Below are positions 1 through 9,264 of a stretch of 64,000 nt of DNA, one piece after another. The stretch's first letter is position 1. Each line of letters begins with the position of its first letter. Origin of the DNA: Rubricoccus marinus (GTDB taxonomy: Bacteria > Bacteroidota > Rhodothermia > Rhodothermales > Rubricoccaceae); the NCBI RefSeq assembly GCF_002257665.1, contig NZ_MQWB01000014.1:26453-90452 (forward strand), in the 5' to 3' direction. The translations under genes and the position numbers were made by a program. The notes under the pieces were generated by a model. It saw nothing but the letters and a program-made list of their open reading frames with translations. It was not told the origin of the DNA and did not search any database.

Positions 1-430
1 TGCCTGTGCCGTAGGCGTCGGACTCCAGCCGGATCAGAGGGGCCACCCACAGGGCGTCCACCGGCGGGAGCTTGCCGAGCAGGTGCTTCTCCGCGTGCGT
101 GCCCGTCCGGTCGGCCACTTCGAGGAACAGGTGGACCTCGTCGGCCGATGCGTCGTCTGGATCGACCACGGCGATCCGGGCCACCAGCTCCGGGTACTTA
201 TCGCCAGAGGTGGCCCGAGCGGCGAGCCGTGCGAGCCCGGCGGCCTCGCAGTCCTGAAGACGCGACGGGAGGATGATCGACCGGCTGCCGAGCCGGAAGC
301 TCTCGCGCAGGGCGTCCTCCTTCATGAGGTGCGGGTGGAACTGGGGGCACGACGTGCGCCGGAGCCAGCAGGCGAAGCGGTACCAGGTCCGGGCCTGAGC
401 GTAGTGCGGACGGGAGTAAGTGCGGGGCAT
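1..430 (-). CDS. Hypothetical protein, 3' end off the window
   Basis: An open frame starts at an ATG at 430 and reads leftward without a stop to the window edge (143 codons seen). The visible protein begins MPRTYSRPHYAQARTWYRFA and has a basic, aromatic-rich N-terminus with two Cys (CWLRRTSCPQ). It then has a mixed segment with 'VARIAVVDPDDASADEVHLF' that looks like alternating beta strand and helix. Codon use is strongly GC3-biased like the neighbours. I do not recognise the family. It is the last visible gene of a minus-strand cluster with the SNO helicase, the zinc protein and the DUF6166 gene, so it may belong to the same accessory module. The 429-bp gap to the next gene means co-transcription is not certain. 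Confidence 0.6.
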   Translation of the reverse strand, partial: MPRTYSRPHYAQARTWYRFACWLRRTSCPQFHPHLMKEDALRESFRLGSRSIILPSRLQDCEAAGLARLAARATSGDKYPELVARIAVVDPDDASADEVHLFLEVADRTGTHAEKHLLGKLPPVDALWVAPLIRLESDAYGTG

Positions 431-858
431 GACAAGACCTCGGAAGAGGGGCTCGTGACGACCGCCATGCCCGGGGACCCGAGTGGTCCCCGCTAGCCAG
501 CGGCCACACCGCCAGCAGGCGTAAGGCCGGACTACAGGGTCAACAGGGCTGCTTGCAGCCCGGGTGGAGCGCCCCCGCGCGGAGGGACCGTCGGAAAACC
601 CTGGGCGGCGAAGACGCCCGCATCTGGGTTTTCTGTCGCAGCGCGAGCACGGGGCGAACGACCTTGACGCTGTCCGGCCGTCGCCTAGATTGCTAGAAAC
701 CGCTGCCAACACCCCGCCCCCCTCCTGCCGGTGTGCCGGGTGCGGACCGGCAGGGAGACCGTCCAGGGCCGCCAGGTCCTGACCGTCCTCCCCTCTGATG
801 GCGCCTCTGGCGACCCGCCTGCCCAGGTACCCGTTCGACCTGAGCAAACGGTGACCCG
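431..858. other. Gene-free stretch with one inverted repeat
   Basis: I see no credible gene in these 428 bases; the short frames present have no codon bias or recognisable product. The only structure is the inverted repeat at 594-633. A single GCCTCTGGCG copy of the window-wide repeated motif lies near 806. Confidence 0.5.
594..633 (-). terminator. Interrupted inverted repeat, possible terminator
   Basis: GAAAACCC (594-601) pairs with GGGTTTTC (626-633), and inside it GGGCG (603-607) pairs with CGCCC (615-619). The stem is asymmetric. On the minus strand it follows the DUF6166 gene (stop at 859) by about 225 bases, so it could end that transcript. There is no clean T-tract beyond the AAAA/TTTT inside the stem, so this is only a structural call. 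Confidence 0.3.
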
Positions 859-1851
859 TCACGCAGCCTGCCTCTCCACCCACGCCCGGACGTCGGCCGC
901 TCGCAAGACCCCGCCCGTCTCCGGGACGCGTGCGACGACCTCGTGCTTGAACCGCTGGTAGAGTGCGTTCGCTGCCCGCTCGCCCACGAGCGCGAGGAGC
1001 ACGCTCAGCGCGAGGTCGGCCGGACCCGACCCGCCGTATCCCCATTCGATGCCCGTCGGTGAGTGCCGCGCCGCGTGGGGCACGGAGGCGCGCGCCACAC
1101 CCTCGGCCGTGCGCCACAAGACGACGTCCTCGGCGTCGCCCGTGATGGCCTCGTACTCGGGCCGGACAAGAATGCCGATCCTGTCCCGGGTCGTCTCGGT
1201 GACGCCGTTTGAGACCACGAGCCGGAGGGCACCGCTGCCCGCGCCGTCTCCGCCGGGGCCGGTCATCGTCTCATCCAGCCGGCCCAGCGCTTTCCCCACG
1301 TGGCCGAAGGCGACGTTGCACCCGAGTCGGTAGCCCCTCCCCTGGCCGGACGCGTCGGTCCCCGTCACACGCGCCAAGTGGACGGTGAGCCCGAACGGGA
1401 CGAGCGGGCGGACCCATCCGAGGTGCTTCGGCTGAACGCGCCCCAGCACGCGCCCGCCGCGCGAGACGACGAGGTGGTCGCCTCGGGCGCCCAGATCCAG
1501 CGCCAGCCAGGAGGTGTCTGGGTCGAGGGCGAGCGACCGAAGAAGAGGCTGGTGCCGCGAGGTGCCGACGAGCTTCGAGGGGACGGCAAACGACGAGGCG
1601 CCGTGGTGGACGCTGAACGCGCAGGCGTCCAGGGCCTTCGCGTCCAGCGTGCCCGGCCGCATCCGCGTGCGCTCGGCTGCGAACGTGCGCCAGCGGCCCG
1701 CTTCACGAGCGACGCGCCGGGCGCGGAGTTCGGCGGCCGGGATGCGCGTCCCAGCTGACGTTAGGGCGTCCTCCGACGTGCACACGTCCGTGGTGGTGTG
1801 GTCCCCGCGCAGGGGAGCGGGCAGGGTCGAACGGGCAGACGAACGTGTCAT
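859..1851 (-). CDS. DUF6166-like C-terminal domain protein
   Basis: This is a 330-aa protein. The last ~65 residues carry GIEWGYGGSGPADLALSVLL followed by a helix with FKHEVVARVP and a closing W-x-x motif (VRAWVERQ). That 'EWGYGGSGPA-LAL-hL' signature is what I associate with DUF6166, a domain of unknown function common in phage and plasmid genes. The preceding ~260 residues form an unrecognised region with beta-rich stretches (residues ~100-200) and no membrane segment. It lies downstream of the SNO helicase and zinc protein on the same strand, separated by 151 bases containing a strong hairpin, so it probably has its own transcript. The start at 1851 is the first ATG in the frame. Function unknown; the family call is moderately confident for the C-terminus only. 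Confidence 0.65.
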   Translation of the reverse strand: MTRSSARSTLPAPLRGDHTTTDVCTSEDALTSAGTRIPAAELRARRVAREAGRWRTFAAERTRMRPGTLDAKALDACAFSVHHGASSFAVPSKLVGTSRHQPLLRSLALDPDTSWLALDLGARGDHLVVSRGGRVLGRVQPKHLGWVRPLVPFGLTVHLARVTGTDASGQGRGYRLGCNVAFGHVGKALGRLDETMTGPGGDGAGSGALRLVVSNGVTETTRDRIGILVRPEYEAITGDAEDVVLWRTAEGVARASVPHAARHSPTGIEWGYGGSGPADLALSVLLALVGERAANALYQRFKHEVVARVPETGGVLRAADVRAWVERQAA

Positions 1852-1882
1852 CGGGATCGGGGCCTCCCCCGGTCTTGGTGCA

Positions 1883-1912
1883 GGCGCCAGAGGCGCGTTA
1901 GCCTCTGGCGCC
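1883..1912 (-). terminator. Perfect 12-bp hairpin from two inverted GCCAGAGGC motifs
   Basis: GGCGCCAGAGGC (1883-1894), loop GCGTTA, then GCCTCTGGCGCC (1901-1912). It lies between the stop of the zinc protein gene (2003) and the start of the DUF6166 gene (1851), both on the minus strand, so it is placed to end the helicase/zinc-protein transcript. It is made of two head-to-head copies of the motif that recurs through the window. There is no U-tract. Confidence 0.55.
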
Positions 1913-2002
1913 AGGAGAGAGGCCCGGCGGACATCACCGAGCCTCGTGTCGGATGTGGCGCTGCTGGCCTCGTAGGCCGCGGCGCCGGGTTAGCGAGAGC
2001 GA

Positions 2003-2518
2003 CTAGAAGGGCATCCAGTCGTCGACCTCGACCACCTGGGGCGAGGACTGGATGGGCTCGGGCTCCTCATCGAGGTCCGGCATGGGCTCGTAGGCGTCCA
2101 GCGCCGTCTCGGCCCGGGCGTGGGCTAGCGCGTCGCAGACGGCCGACGGCAAGCCTGCGCCTGCGTCGTCGTAGCCCGCGAGGTAGCCCTCCAGGTGGAA
2201 CCCGTAGAGCCGCTCGAACCACCGGCCATAGGCCCAGACGCTCGCGTGGCGATGCCGCCAGGTGAGCTCGGCGAATCGGAGCGGCGTCATGAAGTAGCGC
2301 AGGCACTTCGCATCGGCGTCCCACACGGCCCGCGAGCCCGTCCGGTAAACCCACTCGGTCATCGGGCGCTCGGAGTAGCCGTCGGCGAGGCACGCCTCGT
2401 AGCCGACCTGGTAGGACGCCTCATGATGAGCGTCGACATCAGGCTCGGGCTGACATCGGCAGAGCAAGCGGTTGCAGCCGTGGCAAAAGTCACCAGGGCC
2501 GGGCATGGATCTGGACAT
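2003..2518 (-). CDS. Small zinc-binding-motif protein of the SNO helicase cluster
   Basis: This is a 171-aa protein. The reading frame is open far upstream, but the stretch above 2575 is antisense-like shadow of the helicase gene, so the first ATG after the helicase stop (2518, MSRSMPGPGDF) is chosen. Residues 12-22 hold C-x2-C-x4-C-x-C (CHGCNRLLCRC), a likely zinc knuckle. The middle (residues 55-120) is rich in Trp, Tyr and Phe (WVYRTGSRAVWDADAKCLRY). The C-terminus is acidic (EPMPDLDEEPEPIQ) and ends DDWMPF, the kind of short acidic hydrophobic tail used for protein-protein docking. It starts 56 bases after the helicase stop, so the two are probably one transcript. The family is not recognised; a helicase accessory role is inference from position. 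Confidence 0.6.
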   Translation of the reverse strand: MSRSMPGPGDFCHGCNRLLCRCQPEPDVDAHHEASYQVGYEACLADGYSERPMTEWVYRTGSRAVWDADAKCLRYFMTPLRFAELTWRHRHASVWAYGRWFERLYGFHLEGYLAGYDDAGAGLPSAVCDALAHARAETALDAYEPMPDLDEEPEPIQSSPQVVEVDDWMPF

Positions 2519-2574
2519 GGATCTCAGAGCAAAGGATTCCTGAGCGACCTCCGGCCGAGTGCCGGAGCCGCTCC

Positions 2575-5500
2575 TCACCGAGGGGGAGCGGCCTCGGCAT
2601 AGGCCTCTGGCGCATCGCAGGCGCCACTCAGGCGGCCCGGCGGTAGCCTGTCCCCTCCTCGGATCTCGACCACGGGGCGATGTTCGGTCACTGCGCGCAG
2701 AACGGCCGCCGCCCGTTCGCCCGTCGGGACGAAGAACCGTGTGCGGAAGGCGTGGACCTCGGCGAAGACCCCGTCGACCTCCAGCTCGCGCATGGCGGCC
2801 AAGTCCGGCCCCACGAGTTCGATCCGGGGCTCGTTCGCCACGCGGCGCACTCGGAGCTGCCAGCCGTTGGCGAGGTCGGCCTCGGCGCCGGCCAGCAGCC
2901 GCTCCGCCAGCGCGTCGGGCGTGATGTCCACGCGGTCGCCCGTGGCTCCCAGCGCCTTGAGCGTCGCGCTCAGGTGCTCCGGCATGACGGCCCGGCCGAT
3001 CATGCGCTCGCCGCTGTCGGTTTGCGCTCGGTAGATGCGAGGGTGCCCGGCGATCCGGTCCCAGATGGGAAGGATCGTCCCGGTCACGAGGTGGATGGGC
3101 TCGGTGGTGAACTCGGGCGCGGCGTCGACGCCCGCGGCCCAGAGCGCTTTGGCTTCGTCGGTCGGAACGGGCTGGTGGCCTCCGGACGGACCGCTCGCGG
3201 TCCGCTCCCCTGGCTTGTTGAGTTCGGTCTCGTCCATGAGCCGGTTGGACCGCACCCCGACACGGTGGAGCCTGCCGACGACGCGCCCGGTCTCCGTGGT
3301 CCGGCTCCCGGCCCGGAAGAGCGCGTAGGGCTGCCCGCTTCGCCGGTTGACCACGAACCCCACCCACGAGCCCAGCGCCTGGGCGTCCTTGGCCCAGCGC
3401 CAGATCTCGTCCCAGTCCACGATCTCTGTCCGCCGCGTGAGCTCCAGCGTCACGACCTGCGTCGTGGCCCCGGACCGCTCGTGCGTGTAGACGAGCCGCT
3501 CGTCGGTCTTGACCACGCGCTCGGCTCGGATCGTCTCCACGCCCACGTCGAGCGTGCCTGCCTCTCGCGCTGCTTCGGTGGCTTCTTCGAGGTAGGCGTA
3601 CCACGAGTCGAAGACGGCGTCCATGGCGCCGGTCTGGAGCGACAAGAGCCGGTTCAAGAACTTCGGCACCTCGGGCACGGCGCTCACGTTGAGCTGCCCG
3701 TCCTGGTCCAGGACTTTGATGCCCATCTGCTCCTCCACGAGCGCTGGCGTGACGCCAGAGGCCACCGCCCTGCCCTCGCCCCGGTAGAGGTCCACGAACC
3801 AGTTGTGTAAGGAAGCCCTGGACAGAGGAGTCTCCAGGTTGAACTCACTCGACAAGAGCCCCTGGCTCGCCGTCTGCCGCTGGCCCTTGGTGAGCGCGCC
3901 GAGCTGGTCGAGCCGCCGCGCGATGGTCGACAAGAAGCGGCGCTGGGCCTTGAGATTCGTAGTCACAAGCACCAGCTCGGGCGGACACGCCTGGTTAGCC
4001 CGGTGGACCCGGCCCATCCCCTGCACGCACCGCGCGCTGCTCCAGCCCGGCTCGACGCAGTACAGGACTCTCCTCTGCTGGTTGGCCGCCGCGAGATCCG
4101 AGTGGTAGCTCCGGCCGGTCCCCCCGGCCTGGCTGAAAACGAGCACCCGGCGCTTTCCCGCCATGAACTCGTCGGCCTCGGCGTTGCACGTCCGCCTCGT
4201 GCGGCGCTCTTCCACGACCTGCTCGATGCCATCGACGGTCTTGGTCACGAACCGGCGTCCACGGCCGGTCACCTCGGCTACGGCCTCGGGTCCGAAGTGG
4301 GCCACGACCTGGTCGAGCACGCCGTGCGGCACACTCACCGCCCCCACCTCCAGCATCAGCCGGTCCCGCGCGGCCACGGCCTCTGGCGATTGGACGAAGT
4401 CGCCCGCTGCGTTCTTGACGGGCCGCGATCTCACACGCCCGTCGTCGTCCTCGTACTCCTCGTAGAGAGTCGTTGGGAAGCTGGCCTCGACGAACTGCAG
4501 GAGTTGGTCGCGCGGCGTCACGTCGAGGTCCCGTAGATCCTCACCATTCGCGACCGCCTTCGCGTAGGCCCGCTCGGTCGCCGCCTCCATCGTGGACACG
4601 AGTTGCACGACGCAGCTCTCGCCCTCGGCCAGGCGCGCCTCCATGTCCCGGATCAGGCTCGGCGCGCTCATCGCCACCAGCACGTGCAGGAAGAACCGCT
4701 GGTGCGCCCCCCAGAACTGGCTGTACGCCGCCGCGCGGGCGCGGCCGCACTTGTCCGCCTTCGTGACTTCAAGCGCGTCTTGGATGTTGCGGAGCACGAC
4801 CTGCCAGGCCTCGGCGCAGCGGTCATAGGTCTGAGCCTGGTGGGATTCGAGGTCGTGGACGAGCGTGCGGTAGTCGACGCCGTCGTAGGAGACGGACCGG
4901 GCGAGGTAGAGCCCCATCGACTTCAGGTCTTTCGCCACGAGCTCCATCGCCGCGATGCCTCCTGCGGACACCTTCTCGACGAACGCCTCGACGGTCGGGA
5001 ACGGGGTGCCCCGACCCCAGAGCCCCAGGCGAGCCGCGTAGGCGAGGTTCGCGACCTCTGTGGCGCCGGTCGCGCTGGCGTAGACGATGCGGGCGTTCGG
5101 AAGCCGATCCTGGAGATCGACGACCGCCAGCGCTCGCTGCGAGGCTTTTCTGACTCCACGTGAGCCCTGGGTGTCTAGGGCGGCACTGGCGTTGTGGCTC
5201 TCATCATAGATGATCACACCCTCGAACTCGGACTCCTCTCCCCCACTCGAGAGCCAGGCGACGACCTGCTCCAGCCGGTGGATGCCGGTTTCGACGCCGT
5301 CCCGCTCGCGCGGCTTGCCCTTGAGGGTGTCGTAGCTCGCGAAGCAGATGCCATCGGCGTGCTGGATGGGTCCTTTGCATGCACCCAGGTCGAAGACGAA
5401 GTCCGCCGGGCCGCCGAGCGCCGTCCAGTCGCGGACGGCGTCGCGCATGAGGTTGCGGTTCTCGGACACCCAGAGCGCCCGGCGGCGGCCCTGAAGCACG

Positions 5501-6147
5501 TTGTCGAGGATGATCGCCGCAGATTGGCGCCCTTTCCCCACTCCGGTTCCGTCACCGAGGAAGAACCCTTGCCTCGGTCCGGCCTCCTCCCCGCTGCCCG
5601 GGAGGTGCCCGGCGTGCGCCGCGCCCGCGCGCGAGACGGTTTCGAGCTGCGCGTCCGAGAGGATGCCCTGAGCCACGAGGTGCTCGGGCAACGTCGGGCG
5701 GTAGTCGCTCTGCGGCGCGCTGGCCGCCGCCATCGCAGCCGACTCGACGAGGCGCGTCGGGTGCGGGCACGCGCCCGGGACCCGGACGCTCGGGCGGTAG
5801 GCGTCGAACACCGAGGCCGTGAGCGCACCGGTCTGGGCGGTGACCTCGGCGGTAGAGACCACCAGCGGGAGGGCGTCCGCGAAGGGCCACTCCATCGCAG
5901 AGTCCGGATGGGTTGCCACCTGCGCTCTCGAGCGCGATGGCACGGCGCTCAGACGGGCAATGCGCGGTGCGAGGAGGGCGAAGAGGTCGAGTTGCTCGAC
6001 CGGTGATGTCGTCGCGCTCGTTGCGACATGGGAAGCGAAGGGGGCCACGGGATTTCTGGCTGGCACGGAGTGCGGAGCCACGACCCGAGACACTCCCCGG
6101 TGGGCTCCGGCCCGCCGCGTTGACGGGCTCGCCCACCGGCCCGGCAC
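2575..6147 (-). CDS. Strawberry-notch (SNO) family superfamily 2 helicase
   Basis: This is a 1190-aa DNA-dependent ATPase/helicase candidate. Walker [10 protein letters not shown] is at residues ~198-206, the Walker B/DEAH-equivalent YDESHNA at ~314-320, and the C-terminal helicase half holds [17 protein letters not shown] and motif [12 protein letters not shown] (~690-740). The order and wording match the bacterial strawberry-notch family, known from phages and mobile elements, including the helicase half of phage P1 DarB, which protects incoming DNA from type I restriction. The first ~110 residues are low complexity with a conserved island ([13 protein letters not shown], residues 51-63) shared with a truncated second copy at 20031-20666. 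The GTG at 6147 is chosen because the copy starts with ATG at the same position. DarB-like proteins normally carry a methyltransferase in cis; none precedes this copy. Family confident; anti-restriction role is inference. Confidence 0.85.
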   Translation of the reverse strand: MPGRWASPSTRRAGAHRGVSRVVAPHSVPARNPVAPFASHVATSATTSPVEQLDLFALLAPRIARLSAVPSRSRAQVATHPDSAMEWPFADALPLVVSTAEVTAQTGALTASVFDAYRPSVRVPGACPHPTRLVESAAMAAASAPQSDYRPTLPEHLVAQGILSDAQLETVSRAGAAHAGHLPGSGEEAGPRQGFFLGDGTGVGKGRQSAAIILDNVLQGRRRALWVSENRNLMRDAVRDWTALGGPADFVFDLGACKGPIQHADGICFASYDTLKGKPRERDGVETGIHRLEQVVAWLSSGGEESEFEGVIIYDESHNASAALDTQGSRGVRKASQRALAVVDLQDRLPNARIVYASATGATEVANLAYAARLGLWGRGTPFPTVEAFVEKVSAGGIAAMELVAKDLKSMGLYLARSVSYDGVDYRTLVHDLESHQAQTYDRCAEAWQVVLRNIQDALEVTKADKCGRARAAAYSQFWGAHQRFFLHVLVAMSAPSLIRDMEARLAEGESCVVQLVSTMEAATERAYAKAVANGEDLRDLDVTPRDQLLQFVEASFPTTLYEEYEDDDGRVRSRPVKNAAGDFVQSPEAVAARDRLMLEVGAVSVPHGVLDQVVAHFGPEAVAEVTGRGRRFVTKTVDGIEQVVEERRTRRTCNAEADEFMAGKRRVLVFSQAGGTGRSYHSDLAAANQQRRVLYCVEPGWSSARCVQGMGRVHRANQACPPELVLVTTNLKAQRRFLSTIARRLDQLGALTKGQRQTASQGLLSSEFNLETPLSRASLHNWFVDLYRGEGRAVASGVTPALVEEQMGIKVLDQDGQLNVSAVPEVPKFLNRLLSLQTGAMDAVFDSWYAYLEEATEAAREAGTLDVGVETIRAERVVKTDERLVYTHERSGATTQVVTLELTRRTEIVDWDEIWRWAKDAQALGSWVGFVVNRRSGQPYALFRAGSRTTETGRVVGRLHRVGVRSNRLMDETELNKPGERTASGPSGGHQPVPTDEAKALWAAGVDAAPEFTTEPIHLVTGTILPIWDRIAGHPRIYRAQTDSGERMIGRAVMPEHLSATLKALGATGDRVDITPDALAERLLAGAEADLANGWQLRVRRVANEPRIELVGPDLAAMRELEVDGVFAEVHAFRTRFFVPTGERAAAVLRAVTEHRPVVEIRGGDRLPPGRLSGACDAPEAYAEAAPPR

Positions 6148-6202
6148 CGCGACGGGCTGTCGACCGTGCTACTTCTCCCTCCTCCCGCTCTCCTAGACCA
6201 CC

Positions 6203-6222
6203 GGCTTTGCGTCCGCAAAGCC
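6203..6222 (-). terminator. Short hairpin upstream of the SNO helicase
   Basis: GGCTTTGCG and CGCAAAGCC form an 8-9 bp stem with a tiny loop. It lies between the end of the glyoxalase/HdeD-fragment region and the helicase start, all on the minus strand, so it could end the upstream transcript. No T-tract follows. Confidence 0.3.
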
Positions 6223-6299
6223 GCAGGAAGGGGAGTTGCTGGACGCAGATTCCCGGACGGGTTTCCGATCGCGAGGCGCGACGGATGACCCCGATCTGC

Positions 6300-6660
6300 C
6301 TCGTCCACCTGGCTCGAACAGGAATCGGCCGTTTGTGAGAGGTCGATGAGGCACCGCGCCGTCCCGAGGAACGCGCCGAGCTCTCCCCGCTCGTAGAGAA
6401 CGGCGAGGCCCTCGCCCCGCAGACGCAACGACCCCTCGGCCACGAAGAAGACCATGGCCGTGGCGATCGCGGCGTAGGCCCCCGTCCGGAGCGCGAGCGT
6501 CTGCCCGAACGTGAGGCGGCGGGCCAGAGCGAGCAGCCACTCGCCCTCGATCTCGCGGCGCAGCCGGACGGCCAGCACCACCTCGAGCGCGCCGGTCACG
6601 ATGGACCACGCGGCCACGAGCGCAAGCAGCACGAGGGCCGTGATCTCGGGCCGTTCGTCA
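6300..6660 (-). pseudogene. HdeD-type membrane protein fragment
   Basis: Immediately after the glyoxalase gene, in a different frame, the minus strand reads [20 protein letters not shown], then [20 protein letters not shown], then [20 protein letters not shown]. The run with A-W-x-I-x-[14 protein letters not shown] and a final G-AYA is what I know from the HdeD acid-resistance membrane family (DUF308). A complete HdeD is about 180-200 aa with six membrane segments; here only about two recognisable segments remain. There is no start codon and the sequence drifts into unrelated residues after ~6400. I read it as a relic cut by recombination. Confidence 0.5.
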
Positions 6661-7623
6661 GTCCAGAGGTTTGAGGCCCGCGACGATCTGCGCCCGGCGC
6701 TGCTCCAGGAACGGCGGCAGCACGACCGTCTCTCCCAACGTCGCCGCGTCCTCGTCGACGGCGAAGCCGGGGCCGTCCGTCGCCAGCTCGAACAGCACGC
6801 CGCCGGGCTCGCGGAAGTACAGGCTCCGGAAGTAGTACCGGTCGACCGGGCCGCTCGACGGGACGCCGAACCGCTGGAGCCGCTCGGCCCAGTCCTCGTA
6901 GGCGTCGTCGGGCACGCGGAAAGCGACATGGTGGACGGCGCCGGCGCCTTGCCGCGCCACCGGCAGGCCGGGTTGGACGGCGACGTGGAGCTCGGCGTGG
7001 GGGCCGCCGCCGCCCGCGTCATCGGGCGCGCCCATCTCGTAGACGTGGACCGTGTCGGACGGCCGGTCCGGCAGCGGGTACGTCCGGACGGGACGCATTC
7101 CGAGGACCGTTCGCAGCGCGAGGTCGGTGTTCTCCAGGTCCGGCACGCTCATCGTGATCGGTCCGAGGCCGCGGATCTGGTGCTCGTCCGGAACGGGGCT
7201 CCGGTCCCACGGGGTCGGCGGGTCGCCCGCGCCACCGTCGGCGATGAGGGCGAGGCGCTGGCCCTCGGCGTCCTCGAAGCGGAGCGTCGGCCGGCCGTCG
7301 ATCTCGCGCACCGGCTCGGCCTCGATGCCGGCCTCGGAGAGTCGGCCGGCCCAGTAGTCCAGGCTGGCGGCCGGGACGCGGAGTCCGGACCGGATGACCG
7401 ACCGCGTGCCGCGCTGCTCGGGCGGGACGGGCCAGTCGAAGAAGGTCAGGTCGTGGCCCGGCGTCCCGACGGCGTCGGAGTAGAAGAGGTGGTAGGCCGA
7501 GACGTCGTCCTGGTTCACGCTCCGCTTGACGAGGCGCATGCCCATCGTCTCGGTGTAGAACCGGTAGTTGTCGCGGATGGCGGCCGAGACGGCCGTGAGG
7601 TGGTGGATCCCGTGGGGAGACAT
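6658..7623 (-). CDS. Ring-cleaving dioxygenase, two VOC/glyoxalase domains
   Basis: This is a 321-aa protein of the MhqA/MhqE/MhqO group (vicinal oxygen chelate fold) that opens or detoxifies hydroquinones and catechols. Two VOC modules are visible. The first begins [10 protein letters not shown] (residues 4-13) and carries [14 protein letters not shown]. The second has [20 protein letters not shown] and closes with [15 protein letters not shown], giving the usual His and Glu metal ligands. The ATG at 7623 is chosen because the family starts with this motif; the frame is open 30 codons further but that part has no homology. It starts 16 bases after the stop of an oxidoreductase gene on the same strand, so the pair is probably one operon. 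Quinone or aromatic electrophile detoxification is the likely job. Confidence 0.9.
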   Translation of the reverse strand: MSPHGIHHLTAVSAAIRDNYRFYTETMGMRLVKRSVNQDDVSAYHLFYSDAVGTPGHDLTFFDWPVPPEQRGTRSVIRSGLRVPAASLDYWAGRLSEAGIEAEPVREIDGRPTLRFEDAEGQRLALIADGGAGDPPTPWDRSPVPDEHQIRGLGPITMSVPDLENTDLALRTVLGMRPVRTYPLPDRPSDTVHVYEMGAPDDAGGGGPHAELHVAVQPGLPVARQGAGAVHHVAFRVPDDAYEDWAERLQRFGVPSSGPVDRYYFRSLYFREPGGVLFELATDGPGFAVDEDAATLGETVVLPPFLEQRRAQIVAGLKPLD

Positions 7624-7639
7624 GGCAGTGAGGGAGGAG

Positions 7640-8653
7640 CTAGATGGAGACGACGACCTTGCCGGTGTGGTCGGCCTCGGCGAGATAGCGGTAGGCGGCG
7701 GAGGCCTCCTCAAACGGGAAGACGCGGTCGATGACGGGTTTGATCTGGTTGGCTTCGATGGCGCGGTTCATCGCCTGGAACATGGGCCGGTCGCCGACGA
7801 AGATGCCGTGCAACGCGGCACCCTTGCCCATCAGCGGGTACGGCGCGGGGCTGTCGTCCGCGTCGGCCAACACGCCGATGAGGCCGATCTTGCCGCCCTT
7901 CGCGACGGCCTTGAACGACTTGCCGAGCGTCCCTACGCCGCCCACCTCGATGATCGCGTCGGCGCCGTGGCCGTCGGTCAGGTCGAGCACGGCCTCGGCC
8001 CAGTCCGGCGTCTCCTTGTAGTTGACGGTGAGGTCGGCCCCGAGGCCACGGACGGTCTCCAGCTTCGCGTCGCTCGACGAGGTCACGATGACGCGGGCGC
8101 CCGCCGCCGCGGCGAACTGGAGCGCGAACGTCGACACGCCGCCGGTCCCGAGGGCGAGGACGGTCTGCCCGGGGCGGACCGGCGCTCCGGCCTCCATCAG
8201 CGCGTGCCACGCCGTGACGGCCGCGCACGGCAACGTCGCGGCCTCCTCGAACGAGTAGCCCGCGGGGGCGTGGACGAGCCCGGCCTCGTAAAACAGCCGC
8301 GACTCCTGAAGCACGCCGTCGAGCGGCGCGCCGAGCGGCTTCTCCTCCGCCGACGGAACGCCCGAGGTGGGCTGGAAGAACGTCCCGGCCACGCGGTCGC
8401 CGACGGCGAACTCCGTCACGCCGTCGCCCACGGCGACGACCTCGCCGGCCCCGTCGGAGAGCGGGACCGTGTCGCGAGCGAGGCCCGCGCGCCCATACGT
8501 GCCCTTCGCGATCATCAGGTCGCGGTAGTTGAGCGAGGCGGCGCGGAGCCGAACGAGGACCTGTCCCGGCGCCGGGTCGCCCGGGTCAGGGCGCTCGGAC
8601 TGGCGGAGGTCGCCGATGGAGGAGGTGTCCTGGGGGACTTCGTAGACGGTCAT
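7640..8653 (-). CDS. Zinc-free MDR oxidoreductase (quinone oxidoreductase type)
   Basis: This is a 337-aa medium-chain dehydrogenase/reductase. The N-terminal GroES-like half has [15 protein letters not shown] and [14 protein letters not shown]; the Rossmann half has [20 protein letters not shown] (residues ~165-185). The catalytic and structural zinc cysteines of alcohol dehydrogenases are absent, which fits NAD(P)H:quinone or alkenal reductases. It precedes the ring-cleaving dioxygenase by 16 bases on the minus strand. The divergent gene pair on the plus strand includes another quinone reductase (9261-10115), so the whole neighbourhood points to quinone stress. A palindrome at 8720-8731 sits between the divergent units. 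Family confident; exact substrate unknown. Confidence 0.9.
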   Translation of the reverse strand: MTVYEVPQDTSSIGDLRQSERPDPGDPAPGQVLVRLRAASLNYRDLMIAKGTYGRAGLARDTVPLSDGAGEVVAVGDGVTEFAVGDRVAGTFFQPTSGVPSAEEKPLGAPLDGVLQESRLFYEAGLVHAPAGYSFEEAATLPCAAVTAWHALMEAGAPVRPGQTVLALGTGGVSTFALQFAAAAGARVIVTSSSDAKLETVRGLGADLTVNYKETPDWAEAVLDLTDGHGADAIIEVGGVGTLGKSFKAVAKGGKIGLIGVLADADDSPAPYPLMGKGAALHGIFVGDRPMFQAMNRAIEANQIKPVIDRVFPFEEASAAYRYLAEADHTGKVVVSI

Positions 8654-8719
8654 CAGAGGGGAAGAGTGGAGACGAAAGGGGGAGGCTCACCAAGGCGTCC
8701 GTGGGCAGTTCCGTGATAT

Positions 8720-8731
8720 CTGTTTAAACAG
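8720..8731. promoter_or_regulatory. Palindromic operator between divergent quinone-stress genes
   Basis: CTGTTTAAACAG is a perfect 12-bp palindrome, AT-rich in a 70% GC context. It sits 66 bases upstream of the minus-strand oxidoreductase start (8653) and 62 bases upstream of the plus-strand DUF488 start (8794). That position suits a repressor controlling both directions, for example of the MarR or HxlR type used in quinone responses. The regulator itself is not in this neighbourhood. Confidence 0.5.
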
Positions 8732-8793
8732 GAGTATCCCGGGATCGCCCCGTGCCGACGCGGGGTACCCGCTCTTCCCTACTCCCCTCCACG

Positions 8794-9264
8794 ATGCCTG
8801 ACGCTCTTCCCCTCGCGACCATCGGGTACGAAGGCGCCACGCTCGACGGCGTCGTCCGCGCGCTCCAAGACGCAGGCGTCGAGACGCTCGTCGACGTCCG
8901 GGCCGTGGCGCGGTCGCGACGGCCGGGATTCGCCAAGACGCGGCTCGCGGCGGGCCTCGCCGAGGGCGGCATCGGCTACCTCCACCTTCGGGGGCTGGGC
9001 ACGCCGGCCGACGGCCGCGCCGCCGCCAAGGCCGGTCGGCACGACGAGATGCGACGCGTTTTCGGCGAGCACCTCGCCACGCCCGAGGCTCAGACGGACC
9101 TCCACCACCTCGCCGAGCGGATCGAGGCCGGCGAGCGCGTCGCCCTCCTCTGCTACGAGGCGGCTCCCGAGCACTGCCACCGCCGCCAGGTGACCGAGGC
9201 GCTCGCTCGGATGCTGCCCGTCGAGATCACCGACCTCTCTCCCCTTCCCCCAACGGACTCATGA
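8794..9264 (+). CDS. DUF488 family protein
   Basis: This is a 156-aa member of DUF488. It starts MPDALPLATIGYEGATLDGV and holds the family signatures VDVRAVARSRRPGFAK near residue 40 and LLCYEAAPEHCHRRQV near residue 130; the CYE-x-CHR pair is the most conserved part of the family. The biochemical role of DUF488 is not settled. The ATG at 8794 is used rather than the upstream ATG at 8752 because the homology starts at IGYEG and a C/T-rich leader immediately precedes 8794. Its TGA overlaps the ATG of the next gene in ATGA, so the two are translationally coupled. Confidence 0.9.
   Translation: MPDALPLATIGYEGATLDGVVRALQDAGVETLVDVRAVARSRRPGFAKTRLAAGLAEGGIGYLHLRGLGTPADGRAAAKAGRHDEMRRVFGEHLATPEAQTDLHHLAERIEAGERVALLCYEAAPEHCHRRQVTEALARMLPVEITDLSPLPPTDS

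Noticed and set aside
2519..3604. N-terminal extension of the zinc-motif protein to 533 codons
   Set aside because: The upstream part lies inside the helicase gene in another frame and is Arg/Gly-rich shadow sequence.
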